Position numbers and translations under genes: made by a program. This document shows, in pieces, positions 18,082 to 27,125 of a DNA stretch of 64,000 bases; the stretch's first letter is position 1, and each line of letters opens with the position of its first letter. Source of the stretch: Desulfacinum sp. (lineage in GTDB: Bacteria > Desulfobacterota > Syntrophobacteria > Syntrophobacterales > DSM-9756). The stretch is from positions 1-64,000 of the forward strand of contig JACIYN010000025.1 in the NCBI GenBank assembly GCA_014359885.1, read 5' to 3'. The notes under the pieces were generated by a model that saw only the letters and a program-made list of their open reading frames with translations, had not been told where the DNA came from and made no database searches.

Positions 18082-18969
18082 ATGTCGCGAACCACTGATC
18101 CCCTGACCCGTCCCGTACCACCGGACCGCCTCCATTACGAGACGGGCATGCTGCTGGATGTGGAAGACTTTCAGGACGAACAGACCTACCACCGCAGCCG
18201 GCTTGCCCGCCTGGCGGCCTATCTTCACGGATACGGAACGGTGGCGGGGCTGGAGGTGCAATGGCTTCCCGCCTTGGAAGAGCGCACCTCCCCTCCCCGG
18301 TCCGCCCGGGAAGAACAGCTGGTGGTGACGCCCGGACTGGCCCTGGACCGGCTGGGAAGGCTCCTCGAGGTCCGTCGCCCCTTGTGCCTTCGCCTGGGTG
18401 CGTGGTTCGAGCAGCAGGCGGCGGACCCGGTTGGAAGGGATCGATTGTCCAACGCCTACCACGCCGCCGCTTCCGGACTCCCCGACGGCGTCTGGGCGGA
18501 CGTTTTCATCGCCTGTGCCCCCTGTCTCCACGGCACACGCCCGGCCTTCGCCACGGGGAATCTGGACAAACTGGACGGAGTGGCGCCCAGCCGGGTCCGG
18601 GACGGCAGCCGGCTGAGCCTGGTGCTTCGGGAGGAGGAAGATCCCGGAACGCCCCGACGGCCGTTTCCGGACCTGAGCGGCCTGAGCGATCCCGAGGAAC
18701 GGCGGCGCCGCATGGTGGAATACAAGCTGCGGGAGGGGTGGCTGGAAAGCACCCTGTGGGAGAACGGCGGCGACCGGCTCTCCCACCTTCCCGAACACAC
18801 CTTGGATCAGGACGGGACGGAACTCTTTCTCGCCCGCGTCGTCCTCCCGGCTCATCCCGGCCCACCCGTGGCGCGGGACATGACGCGGGACGTGGAGGTC
18901 TTCAACGAACTCCGGCTCTTTTCCTTCTCCACGGCCGAGCTGGCCTGGCTGGCCGGCCACACGAGGTGA
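18082..18969 (+). CDS. eCIS-associated paralogue A (shared EQxY/GLxV N-terminal module)
   Basis: A 295-residue protein not belonging to a family I can name. Residues 16-59 contain a motif set RLHYETG, DFQDEQTYHRSRLARL and GYGTVAGLEV that recurs in the next two genes. After it comes a beta-rich region (LVVTPGLALDRLGRLLEV), then ADVFIACAPC and a helical C-terminus. The shared module, its site after the wedge genes and the lack of a classical fibre gene suggest a baseplate periphery or fibre-like role. That is inference. Confidence 0.72.
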   Translation: MSRTTDPLTRPVPPDRLHYETGMLLDVEDFQDEQTYHRSRLARLAAYLHGYGTVAGLEVQWLPALEERTSPPRSAREEQLVVTPGLALDRLGRLLEVRRPLCLRLGAWFEQQAADPVGRDRLSNAYHAAASGLPDGVWADVFIACAPCLHGTRPAFATGNLDKLDGVAPSRVRDGSRLSLVLREEEDPGTPRRPFPDLSGLSDPEERRRRMVEYKLREGWLESTLWENGGDRLSHLPEHTLDQDGTELFLARVVLPAHPGPPVARDMTRDVEVFNELRLFSFSTAELAWLAGHTR

Positions 18970-18975
18970 CAAGTC

Positions 18976-20868
18976 ATGGCGGAATGGATCACGAAACGGG
19001 GACGCGTTCCCCTGGACGGGGAAACCGTGAGGCGGCTTTCCCAGGCGGGACTGCTGGTGACCGATCCGAGGCGGAGCCGCCCCTTGTGGTTCGACGGTCG
19101 GTTCCTGACGGCCCGGGACCTGCAGCGGGAACAGACCTATTTTCTCGCCCGGCAGGCGGACCTGGCCCGAACCGCGGGATACGGGGTCGTACACGGTCTC
19201 CGGGTGACACCGGGCTCCAAGGCCACCCGCCTTCGGGTGGAGCAGGGGCTGGGAATCGCATCGGGAGGAGAGCGCATCGTGCTCTCCCGGGACGTGGAAG
19301 TGGATCTGGGAGACCTGCCCTACCTGGACCAAATCAACCGGATGCTCGGCCTCTCCAAGGAGCCCGCCCCCCCTTTCCGGACTCTGACGGGGCTCTTCGT
19401 CCTGGCGGCCCGGGCGGTGGAATTCACGGCCAACCCGGTGGGAGCCTATCCTCCCCGGCTGGGAGATGAGCGGCATGTGGAAGACGGCGACATCGTGGAA
19501 GCCGTGGTGTTGACCCTCATCCCCTTCACCTCCTCGGACGCGGCCGCCACGGCCGGTCTGAGGCGGGCCGCGGCCGCCCACGAACTTTTCGTCAAGGGCA
19601 CCGGGTATTCCCCTCCGCCTTCCACCCTGCCCTTGGCCATGGTGGAACTGGACCGAGGGTTCGTCCAGTGGGTGGATCCCCCCATGGTGCGCCTGGAAAT
19701 GGGGAGCAACGACGTGGACGTGCTGGGGTTGGGCATGGCCCCGCGCTCCCTTCGCGTCTCCCATTTTTTGCAAGCACTGGGGATGTTCGATGAAATCATG
19801 GAAAACCGACGCCTGGCGGGGCAGACGGCCGCCTTCGCCGCCTCCGACTATTTCCTCTCCCTTCCCGCCGCGGGAAAACTGCCCGCCGCCTCCATCGACC
19901 CCAGGGCCCTGACCCAGACCTTCTTCCCTCCAGCGGTTCAGGTGGACCTATCCATCCTTCCCGATGACGAGCTCCCTTGCCTGGTGGAGGAAAGCTTCCT
20001 CTTGCCGCCCCTGGATCTGACCGCCTCGGAAGAGGCCTTGGCCTCCGCCTCGATCCTGGTCCTCATTCCCCTGCCGAGAAACGTCTACCGTCAGATTGCC
20101 GCCGAACTGGGCACCGTGGAAACGGCACTGCCTTCCGCCAACACCTTGCGCACCGCCGACGCCAAGCAGCCGGCCTTGTCCCGGAAGTGGGCGAGCCTGT
20201 CCGCCAAGGCGGACATCCAGACCCCCGAGGCGTCACGATGGCAGGCGCTCCTGGCCCAAAATCCCGTGCTCTGGTATGTGCGCCGGAGAAACCTCCCCTA
20301 CCGGGAAGAAGTCACGGGAGCCAAGATCCCCGTTCTGGCCGATGAGTTCCGGGATGAGCGGGACATGCGAGCCTACCTCAAGGAAAAAGGCCTGGCCAAC
20401 AAATACACGCGACTCAAGGTACGGGCCAGCGCGGAAGCGGACCTCATCATGGCCTCCATGCTCACCTCCAAGAAGTTCCAGGAATCGGACACCCTGCTCC
20501 AGGCGGCCGTGCGGGAACTGGAAAAGGCCAAACGGCTGGATGCCGCCACCGCCAGGGAGATCATGAAACGCTACGACGATGAAGCCCTGGGGGAAGGCAT
20601 CCGGGTGGTGGAGGAGAAGATCCTGGAACCGGAAACCACCCCGGACGGCACGCCGGACAAGGAGGCCGCCAAGAGAAACGAGCAGGTGCGCAAGAAACTG
20701 GCCGAAGCCCAGGTGGTTCCCGAGATCGATCAGCTCATGCGGCGCCTGAAACCCGAGGCCAAAGAAAAGTTCCTGGAGGATCTGGACAAGATGGTGAAGG
20801 AGCCGGGCGTGGAGCCGGCGGCACTGGCCGAATACGTTCAGGAGGCCATGAGGAGTCTCAAGTCATGA
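18976..20868 (+). CDS. eCIS-associated paralogue B (shared EQxY/GLxV N-terminal module)
   Basis: A 630-residue protein. The module seen in paralogue A recurs at residues 35-77 (RPLWFDGRFLTARDLQ, REQTYFLARQADLA, GYGVVHGLRV), followed by the same type of beta region with LGIASGGERIVLSRDVEVDL. The C-terminal half is helical and highly charged, with many Lys/Glu pairs (VRKKLAEAQ, LKPEAKEKFLEDLDKM). Such charge suggests elongated helices. It starts 6 bases after paralogue A, and its stop overlaps the start of paralogue C. Confidence 0.72.
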   Translation: MAEWITKRGRVPLDGETVRRLSQAGLLVTDPRRSRPLWFDGRFLTARDLQREQTYFLARQADLARTAGYGVVHGLRVTPGSKATRLRVEQGLGIASGGERIVLSRDVEVDLGDLPYLDQINRMLGLSKEPAPPFRTLTGLFVLAARAVEFTANPVGAYPPRLGDERHVEDGDIVEAVVLTLIPFTSSDAAATAGLRRAAAAHELFVKGTGYSPPPSTLPLAMVELDRGFVQWVDPPMVRLEMGSNDVDVLGLGMAPRSLRVSHFLQALGMFDEIMENRRLAGQTAAFAASDYFLSLPAAGKLPAASIDPRALTQTFFPPAVQVDLSILPDDELPCLVEESFLLPPLDLTASEEALASASILVLIPLPRNVYRQIAAELGTVETALPSANTLRTADAKQPALSRKWASLSAKADIQTPEASRWQALLAQNPVLWYVRRRNLPYREEVTGAKIPVLADEFRDERDMRAYLKEKGLANKYTRLKVRASAEADLIMASMLTSKKFQESDTLLQAAVRELEKAKRLDAATAREIMKRYDDEALGEGIRVVEEKILEPETTPDGTPDKEAAKRNEQVRKKLAEAQVVPEIDQLMRRLKPEAKEKFLEDLDKMVKEPGVEPAALAEYVQEAMRSLKS

Positions 20869-23800
20869 AGATCTTCCCGCCCCGACGTTGGGAAAAGGAC
20901 GAACGCGTCGTCCTCATGGAGCCCGAGCCGGCGATCCGCATTACGGAAGGCTTCCGGCGGCTTCACCACTACGCCGGAAGAACTCTCACCAAAACGGCTC
21001 TGGACAGGGAATCGGACCACCGCGACCGGCACCTGGCCCTGGCCGGCATGGAGCGGTCGGCGGGCGTGGTCTTCGGACTGGAAGTGGGTGTGGAGGCGTC
21101 GCCGGCCCTGGACTTGGAGCCGGCCCGGGAAGGCAGGGCGGTGGTGGAGATTGGCGACGAGGTGGAAAGGCGTCTCCCCCCGGTGCAAGGAAGCTGGATC
21201 GTGACCATCTCCCCGGGACGGGGCCTTTGCACCAGCGGGGAGGACGTGACGGTGGCCCGCCCCATGAGGACCGCCGTGGATCAAATCCCCACCTGGGGAA
21301 ACGGCAACGAGGAATCCCCTCCACCCCGGGGGGTGGGCGTGCTCGTCCTGCAGCCCATTGTGGCCCACATGCCGGCTGAGCCCGACGACATGGACCCTTG
21401 CGAACTGGACCCCCGGGAGGAAGCCCACGTGGACTACCAGCGTGTGGACGGCTGCCGCCTGGTGTGGATGCCCTGGCCCTCGGCGCACATCTCCATGCCC
21501 GCAGGGGGAGCACGTTTCAGAAACCGGCTGGCCTACCAGATCTTTTTCCAGGAAGCCGCGTCTTCCCATGCCGACCCCGTTTTCCCCTGGGAAGAGGTGG
21601 GACTGCCCGTGGCGCTTGTGCAGATCGCCAAGAACGGCGCCGTGGTGTTTGTGGACCGCTTCGCCGTGGTGCGCCGCGGGGGAGCGCCCAGGGCCCGGCG
21701 CCCGATCTTCCCGGCCACCGGCACCCCCTTTCTCTGGCAGGCGCGCATGGACCAGTTCCACCAGCATCTTCGAGAGATCCTGGCCGAGGGCCGTCCCGTC
21801 GATGACGCAGCGGCGGAGTTTCGATACCTCCCCCCGGTGGGCGTGTTGCCCCTGGAGGTTCTGGACCTGGAACACCGGCGCGTCGGCTTCTTTCCGGGAA
21901 ATTATCGGCTGGAGGCGGCTCCGGTCCCATTGGAGCAGGTGGAGTGGATCGTGGAGGCCGCCGCATCCCTCAAACCCGTGGACCTGTTCAGTGCAGACGC
22001 CCTCATGGTCTATGTCCCCGTTGCTCAGGAGCTGTACGATCCCCGGTTGCTGCTCACCGAAGAAGCCGATCCCTCGCTCCAGGAGACCGTGGACGCCCTT
22101 CTGCAGGACATCGGCCTGTGGCTGAGCCGGCGCACGGATCTGCGCTCCCAAGCCCCTGTGGTGTTGGGAAGTGTCGATCTGACGACGATCCCTTCCTATC
22201 CGGATCCGGACCCGGACGCCCAACCTGGAGAAAAGGTCCTTTGGAGCAAGGTTCTCCGGGACGTCTACAAGAGAAAGACCCTGGAGGCTCTGGCCCGGCT
22301 CGTGGACCAGACCCTTTCGCCCTATTCCCTGACCGCAAAGGAACGACAAGCCCTCGAACTGCTCAAGGCGGGGGATCCGGACAACCCCGAATACAAGGAC
22401 CTGAGCACTTTCATTGCGGAGTTGGACGACAAGATTCGGCGAAGCGACGATGCCGTGGACCTGGGTTTTCTCAAGGTCCAAACGGACATCTACCGCATGC
22501 GCCAGATTCTTTTGGGTGACGAAAAGGCCACCCGGCTGGCCACGAGCCCCGTGCTGGCCGACATCGCCAAAGGCGAAACAAGCCGCGCCACGGAGCTCCA
22601 GTTGAAAAGCTTTTTCGAAAAGGCCGGGGCGCGGGAGACGGCGACGGCCCTGGCCCGGGCGGAAACTCCCGAAGCCACCGCCGGCACCGCCTGGACCGTC
22701 TCCAAGAAGGTTGAAGGACTCACAGCGGAACCCACGACCAGGAAGGAGGCAACCGCTGCGGACATCCAGTTCAAGAACCCGATCGTGGGAAGGGTTCTGG
22801 ACTTTCGAAGCACCACGGTGGCCGAACGCATCGCCGATCCTCTGGCCCCGGAAGCCAAGAACTACGCCGTGGCCACCAAGGCGGGCATTTTGCAAAGCAT
22901 CCTGGAGATCCCCATCGAAACGGGGGATCTGAAGGTTCCCTTGTCCGACGGAAGCACGGCGGTTTTTGCACGAGCGGATTTCGAGCAGTTTACCAAGGAC
23001 CACCCCGAAGCCGCGAGCCGACTTCAGGAGTGGAAGCGCATCCGGGAGCAGGGCCGCTACGTGTTGGTGCGCCTCAAGGGACTTTCTTCGGAAGAGCAGG
23101 AGACCCTGGGGCCCGCCTTCCAGGTTTTGCTGGACCATCGCGAATGTCCGATGGACGATCCGGGACTTCCCCTCCTGGTGACGGCCGGGATTTTCGATTC
23201 CGATCCGTCCGTCTTCGACGAAGCCGCCTATCTCGCTTCGGGCGTGACGGCATTGGAGAGCGCGGTGGGAATCCTTCGCCGGATCGAAGCGCGCATACTG
23301 GATTACCGCACCGTAAGGGACAAGTGTCTGGAATGCCTCGAGGAACTCAAGGACATCGCCGACCAGTGGGCCCAGGCTCTGAAGGTGGTGGACGACGAAC
23401 TGGCGGAGCGGCGCCATGACCTGGTGGTGGCTCGCTCCCTGCTGGAAGAGGAAACGGCCCGGGTGGAGACCGTCAACAGGCGACGCCGGGAGATCCTGAA
23501 AAACCATGTGCCCTTCGTTGTCTATGCCCGCCCGAGAAGGAGTTCCGTCACGCAAGACTCCGCGCCTCGGCTTTCCCTGCACGGCCTGTGGAAGCCCGCT
23601 GTTCCCGCCTGCCTGGAAGAAGACCATCCGGCCCCCGAAGAGCTGGAAGCCATGTTCGCCCACCTGCGCGCCCTGCCCTTGGCGTGGTTTCCCTCCCTGC
23701 AGAATCTCCTGAACCACCTGGACCGCCCCCAGAGGATCCTGGACGTTTTCAAGGCGGCCCGAGACCGGGCCCTGACCCTGGTTTCCGATATTCAGCAAGC

Positions 23801-24590
23801 CGATACGAACGAAAAAGAGACGCCCCCCTTCGGCGTCGTTTCTCTGCAGAAGACCGTCAAAGCCCTTGCGGAATCCCATTCCAAGGCGGTTCGAACCCGT
23901 TGGGAAAAGAAGGCCCTGCTGGATCTGGGGGCCCTGGAGCGCCTCTCCTGGAAGGGGCTGAAGGAGGAGGCGCAGGAGATCCTGTCCGTGGAAGACCTCT
24001 TGAGCGGCGGACTGGGCCGATTTACCGCCGCACGGCAGGCTTCCCGGCAGGTGCAGGATATGGAGGACGTGGCCGCGTGTCTCTATGCCAGGGCGGATCG
24101 GGTGCCGCCCGCTGTGCGCCTGGAATGGGCGCGGCGAATCAGCCAGTTCGACGCCCCTGTGGACCTTCGGAGCCTGAGCGTTCTTCCCCGCTGGAGCGAG
24201 CTGTCCCTGGAGCTTCGCAAGGATCTGCAGGGACTCGCCGACTGGCTCTTCGCCCAGGTGGACCCCGACATTCCGGAAGCAGTGGATTTCATGAACGATT
24301 TGGTTCGCGTGGCCCTGCTCCTGGCCAGCCACGCCCCGGTGGGACAGATCGTCTCCGGTCACGCCCCCGCGCCGGCCACGGGCCGGACAGGCGACTGGCT
24401 GGACCTGGTGATCGACAAGGGGCTGGTCCGCATCGGCATGCAGGTGGCCATAGAAGAGGCCGCCGGAAGCACCGTGCATGCCGTGGTGGAGGACATGAGC
24501 GGGAGCGAGGTCCGCGTGAAGGTGACCCGAACGGAAAAGGCCACCTTCCACATCCCCGCAGGGGCCAAAGCGACGTTTCTGGGAAGTTGA
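20865..24590 (+). CDS. eCIS-associated paralogue C, 1241-residue protein with shared N-terminal module
   Basis: The largest protein of the locus. Residues 32-74 carry a diverged copy of the same module (RLHHYAGRTLT, ALDRESDHRDRHLAL, AGVVFGLEV), followed by a VEIGDEVERRL strand region resembling that of paralogues A and B. The rest is mostly helical, with long charged stretches around residues 560-720 and 840-900 (ELAERRHDLVVARSLLEEE). A beta-rich C-terminus (LVRIGMQVAIEEAAG, VRVKVTRTEKATFHI) ends the protein. The start overlaps the previous stop (ATGA type). It could form a fibre or a large baseplate collar; I cannot assign it. Confidence 0.72.
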   Translation: MKIFPPRRWEKDERVVLMEPEPAIRITEGFRRLHHYAGRTLTKTALDRESDHRDRHLALAGMERSAGVVFGLEVGVEASPALDLEPAREGRAVVEIGDEVERRLPPVQGSWIVTISPGRGLCTSGEDVTVARPMRTAVDQIPTWGNGNEESPPPRGVGVLVLQPIVAHMPAEPDDMDPCELDPREEAHVDYQRVDGCRLVWMPWPSAHISMPAGGARFRNRLAYQIFFQEAASSHADPVFPWEEVGLPVALVQIAKNGAVVFVDRFAVVRRGGAPRARRPIFPATGTPFLWQARMDQFHQHLREILAEGRPVDDAAAEFRYLPPVGVLPLEVLDLEHRRVGFFPGNYRLEAAPVPLEQVEWIVEAAASLKPVDLFSADALMVYVPVAQELYDPRLLLTEEADPSLQETVDALLQDIGLWLSRRTDLRSQAPVVLGSVDLTTIPSYPDPDPDAQPGEKVLWSKVLRDVYKRKTLEALARLVDQTLSPYSLTAKERQALELLKAGDPDNPEYKDLSTFIAELDDKIRRSDDAVDLGFLKVQTDIYRMRQILLGDEKATRLATSPVLADIAKGETSRATELQLKSFFEKAGARETATALARAETPEATAGTAWTVSKKVEGLTAEPTTRKEATAADIQFKNPIVGRVLDFRSTTVAERIADPLAPEAKNYAVATKAGILQSILEIPIETGDLKVPLSDGSTAVFARADFEQFTKDHPEAASRLQEWKRIREQGRYVLVRLKGLSSEEQETLGPAFQVLLDHRECPMDDPGLPLLVTAGIFDSDPSVFDEAAYLASGVTALESAVGILRRIEARILDYRTVRDKCLECLEELKDIADQWAQALKVVDDELAERRHDLVVARSLLEEETARVETVNRRRREILKNHVPFVVYARPRRSSVTQDSAPRLSLHGLWKPAVPACLEEDHPAPEELEAMFAHLRALPLAWFPSLQNLLNHLDRPQRILDVFKAARDRALTLVSDIQQADTNEKETPPFGVVSLQKTVKALAESHSKAVRTRWEKKALLDLGALERLSWKGLKEEAQEILSVEDLLSGGLGRFTAARQASRQVQDMEDVAACLYARADRVPPAVRLEWARRISQFDAPVDLRSLSVLPRWSELSLELRKDLQGLADWLFAQVDPDIPEAVDFMNDLVRVALLLASHAPVGQIVSGHAPAPATGRTGDWLDLVIDKGLVRIGMQVAIEEAAGSTVHAVVEDMSGSEVRVKVTRTEKATFHIPAGAKATFLGS

Positions 24591-24668
24591 AAGAGAACCC
24601 CTCAGCTCGTCACGTCCGCCCAGGCGGAAATCCGGAAAGCGGAGAAGAGATCCGGCGCAAGGACGACC

Positions 24669-27050
24669 ATGGATTGTCGGATTGGAAAACTGAGGGTGCG
24701 CGCGGCCCGGGACACGCCCGTGGCCCGGGTGGTCCACTGCCTGGAGAACGCTCTTCGCACGGCCTCCTTTCCCGGCCTGGGCTCCGGTGTCCTGGTGGTG
24801 GTGCGCTCCGTGGCCCTGCGCATCGGCACGGATCCCACGGGTTTCGTGTCCGCCTCCAGAACCCTGGACCAAGCGATCCGGCGGCTCACCCTGGAAGCGG
24901 TGCCGGCCTGGTCTGCGGCCGCAGGATCCGCTCCCGCCGTCTGGTTCCGGGACGCCCTGGATCCGCCCGCCTTGCTGGCCTTGAGGCTGGCCCAGGGCCG
25001 CCGGGCCGCGGAGTGGTTCTGGAAGAGCGCCGTCATCGGCTGGCGGGACGGGTTCAGCCGCCGCGCCGGCCTTCGGTACCTGGTCAAGGCGTCGGGCCGT
25101 CTGCAACCCGCCCGGCCCGCCGTCACCCGCCTGGTTGCCACCCTCCAGGCCGCCGGCCGGTTGGACTCGCTCCTGGATGCCCTTGATCGGGAAGACGGCA
25201 TGGAACTGCTTTATCTCTTCGGGCTGGAAAATAAAGATTTCCCCAACCTCGGTCTTGGAGCCCGGCGGTTTCAGCGCCTTCTTGACCGGATGAACGCCGA
25301 ATGGCGGAGCGTGCTCGCCCGCTGGACCGCCCGTTGGGGGGAGGAAGATCCCCGCACTTTGTGGCTCACGGCGGTGGCTCTCTGGATCCTTAGCCCCGGG
25401 GAAATGGAGAGCCGCTGGAGCCTGACCGGCTTTTCGTCCCCGCCGCCGGCATCCCACCCCGGGCGATCCCCGCACACCGTGCAGGAAGAGCAGGATCCGG
25501 CCCAGCACCGCCTCCTCGAAAAAACGATCCAGCCGAGCACCCCGCGGCCTGAGAACCGGGAAGGGGAAAGCAAAACCCTTCCCATACAAGGCAGAGCACC
25601 GCGGGAAGAAAAGGGGCATCGGGAAGAACCCCCGCCTTGGGAGGACCGTGGAAGGGGGAGGAGTTTTACCCGGGAAGAAGGCGGAAAGCCGCAGGGCATG
25701 GAAGGAGCCGCTCCGGACGTCGGCCCGAAGTCCCTTCCTCTTCCTCAATTGGCCGTGCGGGCAACCTTCTTTCCCCCTGTGGGAGATTCCCAGGTTGAAG
25801 AGAAAGTCTTGGGGGACGAATCTGGAACGCCCACCGCCGCGGGCCCCGATGAAGGATCTGCCGGAAACGCAAAAAGGCAAGCAACGCCCGACGAATCCGC
25901 ACGCCGGAATCCGCCGCCATCCATTCCTTCCGAGAGACCCGGGGAAACGGACCCGAAAGACACCGGGCCGATCGGGGACGGGCGCCCGTCCGGCGAACGC
26001 CCCTTCTTCCGTGGAACCGAACCGGGGAGGGGATCGTACCCGAAGGAATCCGACGAAAAACCGCCGAGGAACGTGCCGCAACCGGAAGAAGGCGCCCTTT
26101 TCCTTGCAGGCGCCCCTCCGGGCCCCGAGCGAGCCAACGCACCTGAGGCACCCCTTCAGGACTTCAAAGGCCGGGAAGGGCCGAGGGCTCCGGGGCGAGG
26201 CCCCAGCGGCACGGATGTCCAAACCGATCCCGCCGCAGGGCCCGAATTCTCCTTCTTCCAGCAAGCCCGGTGGAGTTCCTTCGCCGGGTTCCTCTTCCTT
26301 TTGGGCCTTTTCCGAGCCCTGTCCCTGGAGGATCTTTTCTGCCGACATCCCTCTTTCGCCGCACAGTCTGCGGGAATCCGCTTCCTGCGATACATGGCCC
26401 GCCTGCTGCCGCTTCCGGAAGACGATCCCCAGTTCATCTTGCTGGAACAGCTCGATCGTTCGGCAGAAAAAAGGTTCGGCCTGTCCGGGGACATGCTTCC
26501 AAGGACGTTCCCCGCAGGCGGCGGGTTCAGGGACAAGGGGCCCCCCGACGGGGCTCGGCGCGAGGAGACGGGGTTCCCCCCGATCTTTGAACCGCCGGCA
26601 TCGTGGATGCGGCTTCTGGAAGAACGTCCCCGAATACGTAAACGGCTCGGACTTCAAGAACGGCAGGCGGGGGATGGCCTACGGTTGCTGACGGACCGCA
26701 CGGGCCGTCTCCTTTTCGGCATCTCGTCCGTCCCCGGAAGGGTCGTGCTCCCCCCCGGCGCCGAATCTTGGGCACCGCCTTTGTATCACGAACAATTCCG
26801 GGAATGGGTCCTGGAAGGCGTCTTCAGGGCGGCACGCTTTGCCGCTTCCCTTTTCCTTTGGCGACGGGAAGGGTTAACGTTCCGGAAGATGGCGCAGCGC
26901 CCCGGCAGGATCGTCTCCGGCCCCACCCACGTGGACGTCTTCCTTCCGCTTCATGGGATCGACGTGCGGATCCGGCGGCTGGGACTCGACGTGAATCCCG
27001 GCTGGGTCCCATGGCTCGCCCGCGTAGTCACCTTCCATTACGGCGACTGA
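24669..27050 (+). CDS. eCIS protein with disordered middle, possible tape-measure position
   Basis: A 793-residue protein. The N-terminal 235 residues are folded (CRIGKLRVRAARD, VRSVALRIG, VKASGRLQPARPAVTRLVATL). Residues about 245-520 are extremely rich in Pro, Gly, Glu, Arg and Ser without hydrophobic blocks, so surely disordered. From about 525 a folded part resumes (FFQQARWSSFAGFLFLLGLFRALSLEDLF) and ends in LGLDVNPGWVPWLARVVTFHY. The place between wedge-related genes and the AAA+ ATPase equals that of Afp14, the tape measure, and the start loosely recalls the CIS tape-measure family. Family membership is not proven. Confidence 0.68.
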   Translation: MDCRIGKLRVRAARDTPVARVVHCLENALRTASFPGLGSGVLVVVRSVALRIGTDPTGFVSASRTLDQAIRRLTLEAVPAWSAAAGSAPAVWFRDALDPPALLALRLAQGRRAAEWFWKSAVIGWRDGFSRRAGLRYLVKASGRLQPARPAVTRLVATLQAAGRLDSLLDALDREDGMELLYLFGLENKDFPNLGLGARRFQRLLDRMNAEWRSVLARWTARWGEEDPRTLWLTAVALWILSPGEMESRWSLTGFSSPPPASHPGRSPHTVQEEQDPAQHRLLEKTIQPSTPRPENREGESKTLPIQGRAPREEKGHREEPPPWEDRGRGRSFTREEGGKPQGMEGAAPDVGPKSLPLPQLAVRATFFPPVGDSQVEEKVLGDESGTPTAAGPDEGSAGNAKRQATPDESARRNPPPSIPSERPGETDPKDTGPIGDGRPSGERPFFRGTEPGRGSYPKESDEKPPRNVPQPEEGALFLAGAPPGPERANAPEAPLQDFKGREGPRAPGRGPSGTDVQTDPAAGPEFSFFQQARWSSFAGFLFLLGLFRALSLEDLFCRHPSFAAQSAGIRFLRYMARLLPLPEDDPQFILLEQLDRSAEKRFGLSGDMLPRTFPAGGGFRDKGPPDGARREETGFPPIFEPPASWMRLLEERPRIRKRLGLQERQAGDGLRLLTDRTGRLLFGISSVPGRVVLPPGAESWAPPLYHEQFREWVLEGVFRAARFAASLFLWRREGLTFRKMAQRPGRIVSGPTHVDVFLPLHGIDVRIRRLGLDVNPGWVPWLARVVTFHYGD

Positions 27051-27125
27051 AACAGCACTTCGGCCATTTTCGAGACTTAGCGCTTCAGTCCTGACAGGCC
27101 GGAGCACACACAAAGGGAGAAAGCG

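Noticed and set aside
20838-26657. 1939-residue minus-strand open frame
   Set aside because: It runs antisense across two operon genes with strong plus-strand coding features; no domains, start or ribosome site.
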